From Streptomyces lincolnensis (GTDB lineage: Bacteria > Actinomycetota > Actinomycetes > Streptomycetales > Streptomycetaceae), in NCBI RefSeq assembly GCF_001685355.1, contig NZ_CP016438.1, positions 9,362,001-9,426,000 on the forward strand: DNA of 64,000 bases, written 5' to 3'. Each line of letters opens with the position of its first letter. Positions within the stretch are counted from its first letter, which is position 1. Positions 51,010 through 59,979 of the stretch are shown here, one piece after another. The notes under the pieces were generated by a model. It was given only the letters and a program-made list of their open reading frames with translations. It was not told the DNA's origin and did no database searches. Made by a program: the position numbers and the translations under genes.

Positions 51010-52374
51010 TCAGGCGCCGCTCTCGCGGAGCATGTCCTCGCGCTCGACGAGCTTGACGCGCTCGCGGCCCTGTGGCTCGCCCAGCGCCTTCTCGGCGGCG
51101 TCCAGCTTGTACCAGCCCTCCCAGGTGGTGAAGCGGACGTTCCGCTCGGCAAGGAACGCGTCCACCGCCTCGGGCTCGGGCGAGTCCGGCGTCTGGAGAC
51201 GGCCGCCCGCGAAGTCGGCCAGCAGGTTGGACACCGTCTCGTTGGCGTCGCCCTTGGTGTGGCCGATCAGGCCCACGGGGCCACGCCGGATCCAGCCGGT
51301 GACGTACGTCGACGTCAGGTGCTCGCCGCTCTCCTGGATGACCCGGCCGCCCTCGTCCGGGACGGTGCCCGTCTCGATGTCCCAGGGCAGCTTGGGGAGT
51401 TTGTCGGAGAGGTAGCCGACGGCGCGGTAGACCGCCGTGACGTCCCAGTCCTTGAACTCGCCCGTGCCCTTGACGTTGCCGGTGCCGTCGAGGGCGGTGC
51501 GCTCGGTGCGCAGGCCGACGACCTTGCCGTCCTCGCCGAGGATCTCGGTGGGCGACTCGAAGAAGTGCAGGAAGAGCTTGTGCGGGCGCTCGCCGACATC
51601 GCGGATCGCCCAGTTCTCCAGGGTCTTGGCGACCATGTCGGCCTGCTTGTTGCCGCGCCGGGTCTCGATCGAGCCCTCGTCGTAGTCGATGTCCTCGGGG
51701 TCGACGATGACCTCGATGGTGGGGGAGTGGTCCAGCTCCCGCAGCTCCATCGGGCTGAACTTCGCCTGTGCCGGCCCACGACGGCCGAACACATGGACTT
51801 CCAGCGCCTTGTTGGCCTTCAGGCCCTCGTGGACGTTCGGCGGGATCTCCGTGGGCAGCAGCTCCTCCGCCGTCTTGGCGAGGATGCGCGCCACGTCCAG
51901 CGCCACGTTCCCGACGCCGAGCACGGCGACCTTCTCGGCCTGGAGCGGCCAGGTGCGCGGCACGTCCGGGTGGCCGTCGTACCAGGAGACGAAGTCGGCG
52001 GCGCCGTAGGAACCGTCGAGCTCGACACCGGGTATGGCCAGCTCGCGGTCGGCCGTCGCGCCGGTGGAGAAGATCACGGCGTCGTAGAACGCGCGCAGGT
52101 CGTCCAGGTTCAGGTCGTTCGGGTAGTCGACGTTGCCGAACAGGCGAATCTGCGGTTTGTCGAGCACCTGGTGGAGGGCCGTGATGATGCCTTTGATGCG
52201 CGGGTGGTCGGGGGCGACACCGTAGCGGATCAGGCCGAACGGGGCCGGCATCCGCTCGAAGAGGTCGATGGACACACCGGGTTCGGCGGCCACGTCGGAC
52301 TTGAGCAGGGCGTCGGCGGCGTAGATGCCGGCGGGGCCGGCTCCGACGATTGCTACCCGCAGGGGGCGGGGCAT
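51010..52374 (-). CDS. Ferredoxin/adrenodoxin-NADP+ reductase, FprA-like
   Basis: 454 aa adrenodoxin-reductase-type flavoprotein. FAD motif VAIVGAGPAGIYAADALL at the N-terminus, NADP motif VLGVGNVALDVARIL, and C-terminal TSTYVTGWIRRGPVGLIGHTK typical of mycobacterial FprA. It passes electrons from NADPH to ferredoxins for P450s and other acceptors. No ferredoxin gene is adjacent. Upstream lie a possible iron box and a TATGAGCTCATA palindrome (52460-52471). Confidence 0.92.
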   Translation of the reverse strand: MPRPLRVAIVGAGPAGIYAADALLKSDVAAEPGVSIDLFERMPAPFGLIRYGVAPDHPRIKGIITALHQVLDKPQIRLFGNVDYPNDLNLDDLRAFYDAVIFSTGATADRELAIPGVELDGSYGAADFVSWYDGHPDVPRTWPLQAEKVAVLGVGNVALDVARILAKTAEELLPTEIPPNVHEGLKANKALEVHVFGRRGPAQAKFSPMELRELDHSPTIEVIVDPEDIDYDEGSIETRRGNKQADMVAKTLENWAIRDVGERPHKLFLHFFESPTEILGEDGKVVGLRTERTALDGTGNVKGTGEFKDWDVTAVYRAVGYLSDKLPKLPWDIETGTVPDEGGRVIQESGEHLTSTYVTGWIRRGPVGLIGHTKGDANETVSNLLADFAGGRLQTPDSPEPEAVDAFLAERNVRFTTWEGWYKLDAAEKALGEPQGRERVKLVEREDMLRESGA

Positions 52375-52420
52375 GGTCAGGTTCCCTTCGAGCGGTGATA
52401 GATCGACTCGACGGGAAGCC

Positions 52421-52439
52421 TAAACTAAGGCAAGCCTAA
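52421..52439. promoter_or_regulatory. Possible DmdR/DtxR iron box
   Basis: The 19-mer ending in CCTAA at 52439 matches the actinobacterial iron box (TTAGGTTAGGCTCACCTAA) at about 12 of 19 positions, with the core AAGGCAAGCCTAA. AAGCCTAA occurs twice (52416, 52432). It sits just upstream of the FprA-like reductase, where iron control is plausible. It is not a full consensus. Confidence 0.35.
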
Positions 52440-52535
52440 GTCGGTACGCGGGTCCGATCTATGAGCTCATAAGGTCACTTTATGACGGAGCGCCGCATGG
52501 ATCTTACCCGGTCCGCCCGACCAGCGGCCCGGCCC

Positions 52536-55169
52536 CTACGGCAGGTTCTGCTCCGCCCAGATCACCTTGCCCGCGGGCGTGTACCGGGTGCCCCAGCGCT
52601 CGGCGAGCTGCGCCACGAGGAACAGGCCGCGTCCGCCCTCGTCCGTCATGGCCGCGTACCGCAGATGGGGCGAGGTGCTGCTGCTGTCGAAGACCTCGCA
52701 GACCAGGGTGCGGTCGTACAGCACGCGGACGTGGATGGAACCGCCGCCGTAGCGGATCGCGTTGGTGACGAGCTCGCTCAGGATCAACTCCGTGGTGAAC
52801 GTGAGCTCGTCGAGGCCCCACCGGGCCAACTGGCGGGTCACCGAGGCGCGTACCTCCCCGACGGCCGCCGGTTCGGACGGCACGTCCCACTCGGCGATCC
52901 GGTCGGCGGCCAGCGCCCGGGTGCGCGCCACGATCAGGGCGATGTCGTCGCTGGGCTTGGCGGGCAGCCGTGAGTCGAGGACGACCCGGCAGGTGTCCTC
53001 GGGCGAACTCCCGGCCCGCTCCAGAGCGCCGCGCAGCTGGTCGAGACCCACGTCGATGTCGTGCTCCCGGTCCTCGACGAGCCCGTCCGTGTAGAGCACC
53101 AGCCGGCTGCCCTCCGCCAGGTCGAGGTCGACCGTCTCGAACGGCAGGCCGCCGAGCCCCAGCGGGGGACCGGCCGGCACGTCCGGGAACTCCACCGAGC
53201 CGTCGGGACGGATCAGGGCCGGCGGCGGATGGCCCGCGCGGGCGATCGTGCACCGCCGGGCCACCGGGTCGTAGACGGCGTACAGGCAGGTCGCCCCGGT
53301 CACCGGGGCGCTCGTCTCCTCCTCCGCCTCGTCCTGGTCGATGCGGGAGACCAACTCGTCCAGGAGCGCGAGCAGTTCGTCCGGCGGGAGGTCCAGCGCG
53401 GAGAAGTTGTGCACGGCGGTGCGCAGCCGCCCCATCGTGGCCGCCGCGTACAGACCGTGGCCGACGACGTCCCCCACCACCAGCGCCACCCGGGCGCCGG
53501 ACAGCGGCAGGACGTCGAACCAGTCGCCGCCCACGCCCGCCTGCGCGGGCAGATACCGGTAGGCGATCTCCAGGGCGTTCTGCTCGGGCAGCCTGCGCGG
53601 CAGCAGACTGCGCTGGAGGGTCACCGCCATGCTGTGCTCGCGGGTGTAGCGGCGCGCGTTGTCGATGGAGACCGCGGCCCGGGCGACCAGTTCCTCGGCG
53701 AGGGCCACCTCCTCGCGGTCGAAGGGCTCCGCCTTCTCGGACCGCCAGAAGCTGACCACGCCCAGCACCAGGCTGCCCGCCCTGAGCGGCACCGCGATCA
53801 GCGAGTGGATGCCGTACGCCACCACCTGGGCGGAGCGCTCCAGGTCCTGTGCCTGCCAGCCCGCGGCCTCGCTCAGCCGCGGCTCGACGACGGCCGCCCC
53901 GCTGCTGAGGCTGCGTGCCTGGGGCGAGGACTCGACGAGCCGGATCTGCTCGCCGACCGGGTACAGCGGGGCGTCCTTGCGGATCCCGCTCAGTGCCGTA
54001 CGGCTCAGGGCGCGTGACGACTCCGGCTGCCCGCCGCCGAGCACGGCGTCGAAGAGGTCGACGGTCGCGAAGTCCGCGAACCGGGGCACCGCCAGCTCGG
54101 CCAGCTCCTCGGCGGTGCGGGTGACGTCCAGACTGGTGCCGATGGCCACGCCGGCGTCGTACAGCATGTTCAGGCGTTCGCGGGCCGCCTCGGCGCGGCC
54201 GGACAGGGCGCGCAGTTCGGTGGAGTCGCGCAGGGTGGCGACGGTGCCGGGCGGTCCGCCCCGGCTGTCGGTGGTGCGCTGGTTGACCGCGAGGAGCCGG
54301 TCCTTGACCAGGTGCACCTCGTCGGTGGCGACCCGCCCCGAGGCCAGCAGGCCGGCCGTGTCGGGCGGCAGCCCGAGGGCCTCGACGTGCCGGCCCTCGG
54401 CGTCGTCCGGCAGGTCGAGCAGGCGGTGCGCCTCGTCGTTGGCGAGCAGCAGGGTGCCCGCGCCGCCGACGATGAGCACGCCCTCCCGGACGGAGTGCAG
54501 CACCGCGTCGTGGTGCTCGTACATACGGGTCATCTCGTGCGGGCCGAGGCCGTGCGTCTGGCGCAGCAGCCGCCTGCTCACCAGCGCGGTGCCCGCCGTG
54601 GCCAGGGCGAGGCCCGCCGCGGCGGCGATCAGGACCAGCGGCATCTGCCGGTTGGCGGCGCCGCCGACGTTCTCGGTGGTGATCCCCGCCGACACCAGGC
54701 CCACGACCGTGCCGTCGTCCGCCTTGATCGGCACCACGGCCTGCACGAGCGGCCCGATGGTCCCGTCGATCTCCTCCGTCACCACGCGTCCGGCCAGCGC
54801 CGGCGCGAGGGTGCCGACGAACTTCCGGCCGATACGGTCGGCCTTGGGGTGGGTGTAGCGGATGCCGTCGGTGTTCATCACGACGAGGAAGTCCACGCCG
54901 GTCGCCCGGCGGGCCGCCTCAGCACGGGGTTGCAGCACCGACGTCGGGTCGGGGTCGCGCAGGGCCTCACGGGTGCCGGGCGCGTTGGCGAACGCCTCGG
55001 CGACCGCGACCGAGCGGTTGCGGGCCTCGGTGGTGCTGTCGTGGCGGGCCTGGAGCACCAGCGCGAGCACCGCGGCCACCACCAGCAGCAGCACGACCGC
55101 CACTTGCAGGACGAAGACCTGACCGGCCACGCTGCGGCCGCTCAGCGCCGCCCGCAGTCCCGCCGTCAT
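52536..55169 (-). CDS. Sensor protein: Cache, PAS, GAF, SpoIIE phosphatase, HATPase
   Basis: 877 aa from ATG at 55169. Order: transmembrane helix (about 18-40), extracytoplasmic Cache-type sensor (VDFLVVMNTDGIRYTHP), second helix (about 170-195), PAS (about 225-320), GAF (about 340-490), PP2C/SpoIIE domain (VGGDWFDVLPLSG, LVVGDVVGHG, LYTDGLVEDRE) and a C-terminal RsbW-like ATPase (ELILSELVTNAIRYG, DEGGRGLFLVAQLAERWG). It should combine phosphatase and kinase activity on an anti-anti-sigma factor. ATG at 55340, with a -10-like TAGACAT upstream, would add a Pro/Arg-rich tail and is an alternative. Confidence 0.87.
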   Translation of the reverse strand: MTAGLRAALSGRSVAGQVFVLQVAVVLLLVVAAVLALVLQARHDSTTEARNRSVAVAEAFANAPGTREALRDPDPTSVLQPRAEAARRATGVDFLVVMNTDGIRYTHPKADRIGRKFVGTLAPALAGRVVTEEIDGTIGPLVQAVVPIKADDGTVVGLVSAGITTENVGGAANRQMPLVLIAAAAGLALATAGTALVSRRLLRQTHGLGPHEMTRMYEHHDAVLHSVREGVLIVGGAGTLLLANDEAHRLLDLPDDAEGRHVEALGLPPDTAGLLASGRVATDEVHLVKDRLLAVNQRTTDSRGGPPGTVATLRDSTELRALSGRAEAARERLNMLYDAGVAIGTSLDVTRTAEELAELAVPRFADFATVDLFDAVLGGGQPESSRALSRTALSGIRKDAPLYPVGEQIRLVESSPQARSLSSGAAVVEPRLSEAAGWQAQDLERSAQVVAYGIHSLIAVPLRAGSLVLGVVSFWRSEKAEPFDREEVALAEELVARAAVSIDNARRYTREHSMAVTLQRSLLPRRLPEQNALEIAYRYLPAQAGVGGDWFDVLPLSGARVALVVGDVVGHGLYAAATMGRLRTAVHNFSALDLPPDELLALLDELVSRIDQDEAEEETSAPVTGATCLYAVYDPVARRCTIARAGHPPPALIRPDGSVEFPDVPAGPPLGLGGLPFETVDLDLAEGSRLVLYTDGLVEDREHDIDVGLDQLRGALERAGSSPEDTCRVVLDSRLPAKPSDDIALIVARTRALAADRIAEWDVPSEPAAVGEVRASVTRQLARWGLDELTFTTELILSELVTNAIRYGGGSIHVRVLYDRTLVCEVFDSSSTSPHLRYAAMTDEGGRGLFLVAQLAERWGTRYTPAGKVIWAEQNLP

Positions 55170-55451
55170 GTCCCGCCGTCCCCGGCCGGAGCCGCCCCGC
55201 CATCCGGCGGGCGGGCCCTCGGAAGGCGGTCGCCCCGGCTGCCCGTGCGCTCCCGGAGTGCGGTCGGGCGCGTGGGGTGCGCGCGGACCGCCGGGACGGC
55301 GGGTCGACCGGGTCCAGGATCGCCCCAAGAGTCGGACCATGTGCTTATGTCTACACTGCCGGGCCCCCGGGAGGCGAGGGGCGTCACATGACGTGACAGA
55401 CCGACCTCCCGTTGACAGAAGGCACGTTGTGGCATCTTCCGGCCCTCGGCC

Positions 55452-58028
55452 TCAGCGCGCGTCACGGCGCGTGGCGAGCAGGAGGGCGATGTCGTCGGGA
55501 CGGTCCACGGCGTGCCGGGCCGTCACGGTCAGCCGGTCGGCCACCGCGGCCAGCGAACGGCCGCCCGGGCGTGCCGCGGGGCCGCCCGCTTTCGCCAGCG
55601 CCACCCGCAGCGCGCCGATGCCGTCGTCGATGTCGCCGCCGGGCACCTCCACCAGACCGTCGGTGTACAGCGCGAGGACGGCGCCGGGCTCCATCATCAG
55701 CTCCGTCACCGGATAGCGGGCCCGCGGGTCCACCCCGAGCACCACCCCGCCGGGCAGGTCCAGGACCTGGGTGCGGCCGTCCGGGTGGCGCAGCAGCGGC
55801 GGCGGGTGCCCGGCCCGGGCGACCTGGGCGAGCCCGGTGGCGGGGTCGAGGCGGAGGTAGCAGCAGCTCGCGAAGAGCCCGGGGTCGAGATCGATGAGGA
55901 GATGGTTGGTGGCGCTCATGACCTCGTCCGGCGGCCGGTCGCCCAGCGCGAACGCCCTGACGACGCTGCGCACCTGTCCCATGGTCGCCGCCGCCTGCAC
56001 TCCGTGCCCCTGGACGTCCCCGATGACCAGCGCCAGACCGTCCCCCGCCTCCACGACGTCGTACCAGTCGCCGCCGATGTCCATGCCCTGGGTGCCCGGC
56101 AGATAGCGGCCGACGGTCTCCACCCGCGGATGCACCGGCAGCCGCCGGGGCAGCAGGGCCTGCTGGAGGCCGCGGGCGAGGGCGGCCTCCGTCTCGTAGC
56201 GCTGCGCCTTCTCCATGGCGTGGGCGATCAGACCGGCGAGCGCGGTGAGGACGGTGCGTTCCTCGGTGCTGAAGCTGCGCGGGCGGTCGAAGCCGAGGAT
56301 GCACGAGCCGACCGGCCGGCCGGAGGCGATCAGGGGCAGGAAGGCGCGGGCGCCCTCCGTCGCGTCCAGCGGGATACCGGGATAGGCGTCCGTGAGCTGC
56401 TGCATCGAGTCGAAGAACAGCGGGCGGCCGGTGGTCAGCGTCTCGACGCCGGGCAGCCGGACGTCCAGGCCCACCCCCTCGAACGGGGTGAGGAAGCCCT
56501 GCGGGAAGCCGGACTCCCAGGCCAGATACAGGTGCCGGTCCTGGAGCAGGTAGATGGCGAGCCGGCGGCCGCCGAAGGCGGGCAGCACCTCGCGCATGAC
56601 GACCGCGGAGACCTGGCGGGCGGTGACCGCCTCGGTGAGGGCGATGGCCAGGACGATCGGCCGGTACAAAGGCGCCGGCGGGACGAGGCCGGACGCCGTG
56701 CCGGTCCCGCCGTCCGGGCCGGGAGGGGCCGCCGGGTCCCGGTTCGCCGAGGGGAGGCCGGTGGCGTGCCCGGCCGCCAGGTCGGCGGGAGAGGTGTCCC
56801 TCATCCCGGCCGCGGGACGGATCACGCAGGTCAGCCGGTCCGGGCCCGGGTGGACGGCGAAGGACAGCCAGTCACCCTCGGACGGCCGCGGCCTCGGCGC
56901 CTGGGCCGGCGGTCTGGGGACGTGGAAGTGCACCGGCTCAGGCGCGAGCAGCGCACCGCGCAGATGGTCCTCCACGTCCGGCCGGCCGATCCACGGCACG
57001 GTCTCCCACAGGGGCCTGCCGAGCAGCTCGATCCGCTCCCGGCGCAGCAGGTGCGCGGCGCGCGGATTGGCGTAGACGACCAGGCCTGCGCGGTCCAGAC
57101 AGAACACGCCGTCCGGCAGCAGGTCGGCGGCCGCGTCGGCCACCGCGGCCGGACCGGGATCGAGGACGATGCCCTTGACCGGACCCGCGCCCGTCCACAT
57201 CCCCGACAGGTCGGCCGCCTCCTCGGCGCTCCACAGGTCCACCAGCCGCAACGCCCCTTCCGGCCCGCGCAGATACAGCGGCAGATGCGGCGGTCTGCCC
57301 ACGGACGCGCCGCGCAGCGCCGCCAGGAGGAGATGCGGGTCGGAGGGTGCCACGGTCCGCGCGAAGGCCTCCACGGCCCCGGGGAAGCCGTCGGGCGGCA
57401 CGCCAAGGAGCAGGTGCAGGGCCTCGTCGGCGGTCACCGTCTGCGTCGCCGGGTCCCAGGCGAAGCGCCCGAGGCGTTCCACGGGCGGACGGGTGGCCGC
57501 GGGCCGTACGCACAGCGGATCGTCGTCCCAGGCGACCGTCTCGGCGCCGTCCTCCAGGCCCCGCAGGGCGGTCCCCAGGTCCTGGGCCACCCGTGCCATG
57601 CGGTCGCGGACGCCCAGCACCTCGGCCGCGTCGGCGACGGAGGGCCGCAGCACGGTGAGCACGCCGAAGGGGTCGGCGCCCGCCCCGACCGGTATGTAGA
57701 GCGAGCCGAACTGGAAGGGCAGACCGGCCGCGAACTGGGGGTAGCGGCGCATGGTCTCGGTGGCGTTCGGCAGGACCACCTGGACACCCAGCCGGTAGGC
57801 GTCCGCGACCGGGAAGGGGCGGTCCACGTGCAGCCGCCACCAGGGGCGGAACAGGGGCCCCGGCAGCCCGGCGAGCACGGCCAGGCGCAGCAGTCCAGGG
57901 GTGCGGCAGCGCAGGTAGACGCCTCCCGCGTGGCCGCCGGTCGCGCTGACCGCCTCCGTGGAGGCGTCGATCAGCAGCGCCGCCAGCCGTCCGGGCGTCG
58001 GATGCGTGTCCTCCGCGCTCGCAGTCAT
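55452..58028 (-). CDS. Sensor protein: PAS, GAF, SpoIIE phosphatase
   Basis: 858 aa from ATG at 58028 (GAGGTAGGG upstream). No membrane helix. An N-terminal GAF-like segment (about 20-190) precedes PAS-like parts (LLPDGVFCLDRAGLVVYANP near 335), a second GAF (about 470-610) and the C-terminal PP2C/SpoIIE domain (MDIGGDWYDVVEAGDGLAL, VIGDVQGHGVQAAATMGQVR in parts, LYTDGLVEVPGGD). It lacks the C-terminal HATPase present in the neighbouring paralogue. Presumably it dephosphorylates anti-anti-sigma factors in response to a cytoplasmic signal. Confidence 0.88.
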   Translation of the reverse strand: MTASAEDTHPTPGRLAALLIDASTEAVSATGGHAGGVYLRCRTPGLLRLAVLAGLPGPLFRPWWRLHVDRPFPVADAYRLGVQVVLPNATETMRRYPQFAAGLPFQFGSLYIPVGAGADPFGVLTVLRPSVADAAEVLGVRDRMARVAQDLGTALRGLEDGAETVAWDDDPLCVRPAATRPPVERLGRFAWDPATQTVTADEALHLLLGVPPDGFPGAVEAFARTVAPSDPHLLLAALRGASVGRPPHLPLYLRGPEGALRLVDLWSAEEAADLSGMWTGAGPVKGIVLDPGPAAVADAAADLLPDGVFCLDRAGLVVYANPRAAHLLRRERIELLGRPLWETVPWIGRPDVEDHLRGALLAPEPVHFHVPRPPAQAPRPRPSEGDWLSFAVHPGPDRLTCVIRPAAGMRDTSPADLAAGHATGLPSANRDPAAPPGPDGGTGTASGLVPPAPLYRPIVLAIALTEAVTARQVSAVVMREVLPAFGGRRLAIYLLQDRHLYLAWESGFPQGFLTPFEGVGLDVRLPGVETLTTGRPLFFDSMQQLTDAYPGIPLDATEGARAFLPLIASGRPVGSCILGFDRPRSFSTEERTVLTALAGLIAHAMEKAQRYETEAALARGLQQALLPRRLPVHPRVETVGRYLPGTQGMDIGGDWYDVVEAGDGLALVIGDVQGHGVQAAATMGQVRSVVRAFALGDRPPDEVMSATNHLLIDLDPGLFASCCYLRLDPATGLAQVARAGHPPPLLRHPDGRTQVLDLPGGVVLGVDPRARYPVTELMMEPGAVLALYTDGLVEVPGGDIDDGIGALRVALAKAGGPAARPGGRSLAAVADRLTVTARHAVDRPDDIALLLATRRDAR

Positions 58029-58194
58029 CGGCCCTACCTCGTCCGTGCCGTCACACGGGCGACGACACAGCCAGCATGCGCCACGCGCCCCCCGGCGCGC
58101 ATCCGCGCGGACGTCTCCGCCGCGGCGCGTTTGCGAATGCCGCGACTGAGCAGCCGATCTCCTGGACCTTGTGCCTGGTGGAAAGGAGCACATG

Positions 58195-59703
58195 ATGGCG
58201 GCGGGCGAGCCCGATGCCCTGGAGATCGATGCCGACCCGGAGGCGGTCAAGCGGCACCGCACCCTGTTCAGGGCCGTCCGTCGGCGCAGGAACCCGCCCC
58301 TGCGGCGGACGGACATCACGGTCACGGACGAGGCGGCGGTCAAACGGGCCGTGAAGGCGGCCTCGCTGGGCAATGCCATGGAGTGGTTCGACTTCGGCAT
58401 CTACAGCTATCTCGCCGTCACCCTCGGCCATGTCTTCTTCCCCTCCGGGAACGACACCGTCCAACTGCTGTCGTCCTTCGCGACCTTCGCGGTCTCCTTC
58501 CTGGTCCGGCCGCTGGGCGGGATGGTCTTCGGGCCCATGGGGGACCGGATCGGCCGCAAGAAGGTCCTCGCCACCACGATGATCATGATGGCGGCCGGCA
58601 CCTTCGCCATCGGGCTGATCCCGTCGTACGCCGCGATCGGCTTCTGGGCCCCGGTCCTGCTGATCCTGTTCCGCCTGGTCCAGGGCTTCTCCACGGGAGG
58701 TGAGTACGGCGGCGCCTCCACCTTCATCGCCGAGTACGCGCCGGACCGGCGGCGCGGCTACTTCGCCAGCTTCCTCGAACTGGGCACGCTCGCCGGCTAC
58801 GTCGGCGCGGCCGGCCTGGTGACGGCCCTGACCGCGGTGCTGGGCAGCCCGGGCATGGAGTCCTGGGGCTGGCGGGTGCCCTTCCTGGTGGCGGGCCCCA
58901 TCGGGCTGGTCGGCCTGTACCTGCGGCTGCGGCTGGACGAGACCCCGGCCTTCCAGAAGCTGGAGGACGAGTCCCTGCACCGGGCCTCCGACGTCGCGTC
59001 CGCGGTGGAGACGACGACCAGGAGCGACCTGGCGGCCGTCTTCCGGCGCCAGTGGCCGACGCTGATCCTGTGCGTCTGCCTGGTCGGCGCCTACAACGTC
59101 ACCAACTACATGATCCTGTCGTACATGCCGACCTATCTCTCGGACGAGATGGGCTACTCCGAGGCGCACGGACTGCTGCTCCTCATCGCCACCATGCTGG
59201 TGCTGATGCTGGTCATCAACCAGGTGGGCCGGCTCTCCGACCGGGTGGGCCGCAGGCCGCTGCTGATGACCGGGATGCTCGGCTTCCTGGTCCTGTCGGT
59301 GCCGGCGTTCCTGCTGGTCGAGCAGGGCTCCGTGGTGGCCGTGTCGAGCGGGATGCTGCTGCTCGGGCTGTCGCTGGTGTGCATGCTCGGCACCATGTCC
59401 GCGGCGCTGCCCGCGCTCTTTCCCACCCAGGTGCGCTACGGCGCCCTGTCCATCGGCTACAACTTCTCCACCTCCCTGTTCGGCGGCACGACACCTCTGG
59501 TGGTCACCGCGCTGATCTCCGCCACCGGAAGCGATCTGATGCCCGCCTTCTACGCCATGGCCGCGGCCGTGGTGGGCACGGTCGCCGTGGCCTGCATGAA
59601 GGAGACGGCCCGCAAGCCGCTGGCGGGCTCACCGCCCTCCGTGGCGACCCAGGAGGAGGCGGCCGACCTGGTGGAGAGCCGGGCACCGGCGCCCCGGTTC
59701 TGA
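58195..59703 (+). CDS. MFS transporter, metabolite:H+ symporter (ProP-like) family
   Basis: 502 aa from ATG 58195, 6 bases after GAAAGGAG (ATG 58192 is too close). About 12 helices. N-terminal KAASLGNAMEWFDFGIYSYL is the MHS-family signature; the A-loop motif GPMGDRIGRKKVLA and the RLVQGFSTGGEYGGAS segment follow. It should import an organic acid, betaine or proline with protons. It is divergent from the SpoIIE gene across a 166-base gap, so co-regulation is possible. Confidence 0.92.
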   Translation: MAAGEPDALEIDADPEAVKRHRTLFRAVRRRRNPPLRRTDITVTDEAAVKRAVKAASLGNAMEWFDFGIYSYLAVTLGHVFFPSGNDTVQLLSSFATFAVSFLVRPLGGMVFGPMGDRIGRKKVLATTMIMMAAGTFAIGLIPSYAAIGFWAPVLLILFRLVQGFSTGGEYGGASTFIAEYAPDRRRGYFASFLELGTLAGYVGAAGLVTALTAVLGSPGMESWGWRVPFLVAGPIGLVGLYLRLRLDETPAFQKLEDESLHRASDVASAVETTTRSDLAAVFRRQWPTLILCVCLVGAYNVTNYMILSYMPTYLSDEMGYSEAHGLLLLIATMLVLMLVINQVGRLSDRVGRRPLLMTGMLGFLVLSVPAFLLVEQGSVVAVSSGMLLLGLSLVCMLGTMSAALPALFPTQVRYGALSIGYNFSTSLFGGTTPLVVTALISATGSDLMPAFYAMAAAVVGTVAVACMKETARKPLAGSPPSVATQEEAADLVESRAPAPRF

Positions 59704-59848
59704 CATACCGCTTCTGGCATACCGCCGGAAAACAGCCACCCAGGACCCCGCCCGCATGTGTGTAACGGGCATGTTTTCCTACGGCGAAGTGACGCCCCGA
59801 CGGCGCCGCGGTGGCCCCGGTCATGGCTTGGCCAACTCCATGCGACTC

Positions 59849-59870
59849 GTTGGCCACACGTTCATCCGTT
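59849..59870. promoter_or_regulatory. Possible PHO box (two 11-bp units)
   Basis: GTTGGCCACAC and GTTCATCCGTT (59849-59870) are consecutive 11-base units beginning GTT, as in Streptomyces PhoP direct-repeat boxes (GTTCACCCRGC). The first matches about 6 of 11, the second about 8 of 11. It is 110 bases upstream of a secreted phospholipase C-like gene. The rest of 59704-59979 shows no gene. Confidence 0.35.
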
Positions 59871-59979
59871 GCGCCTGATGTCCTGCCCGGAGCCGGGCGG
59901 AGAGTGATCGGCGGTCGGTCTCCCGAACCCGCGAGACCGCCGCACTTCCTCCTCTCCGTCTGCTCAACAAGGGGCATTC

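Noticed and set aside
55383..55397. GTCAC/GTGAC near-palindrome upstream of the membrane SpoIIE gene as an operator
   Set aside because: Arms are only 5 bp and no promoter element is placed relative to it, so the evidence is too weak to list as a site.
55512..58703. 1063-codon open frame on the plus strand
   Set aside because: It is antisense to a SpoIIE phosphatase with complete domain motifs, and runs into the transporter gene out of frame.
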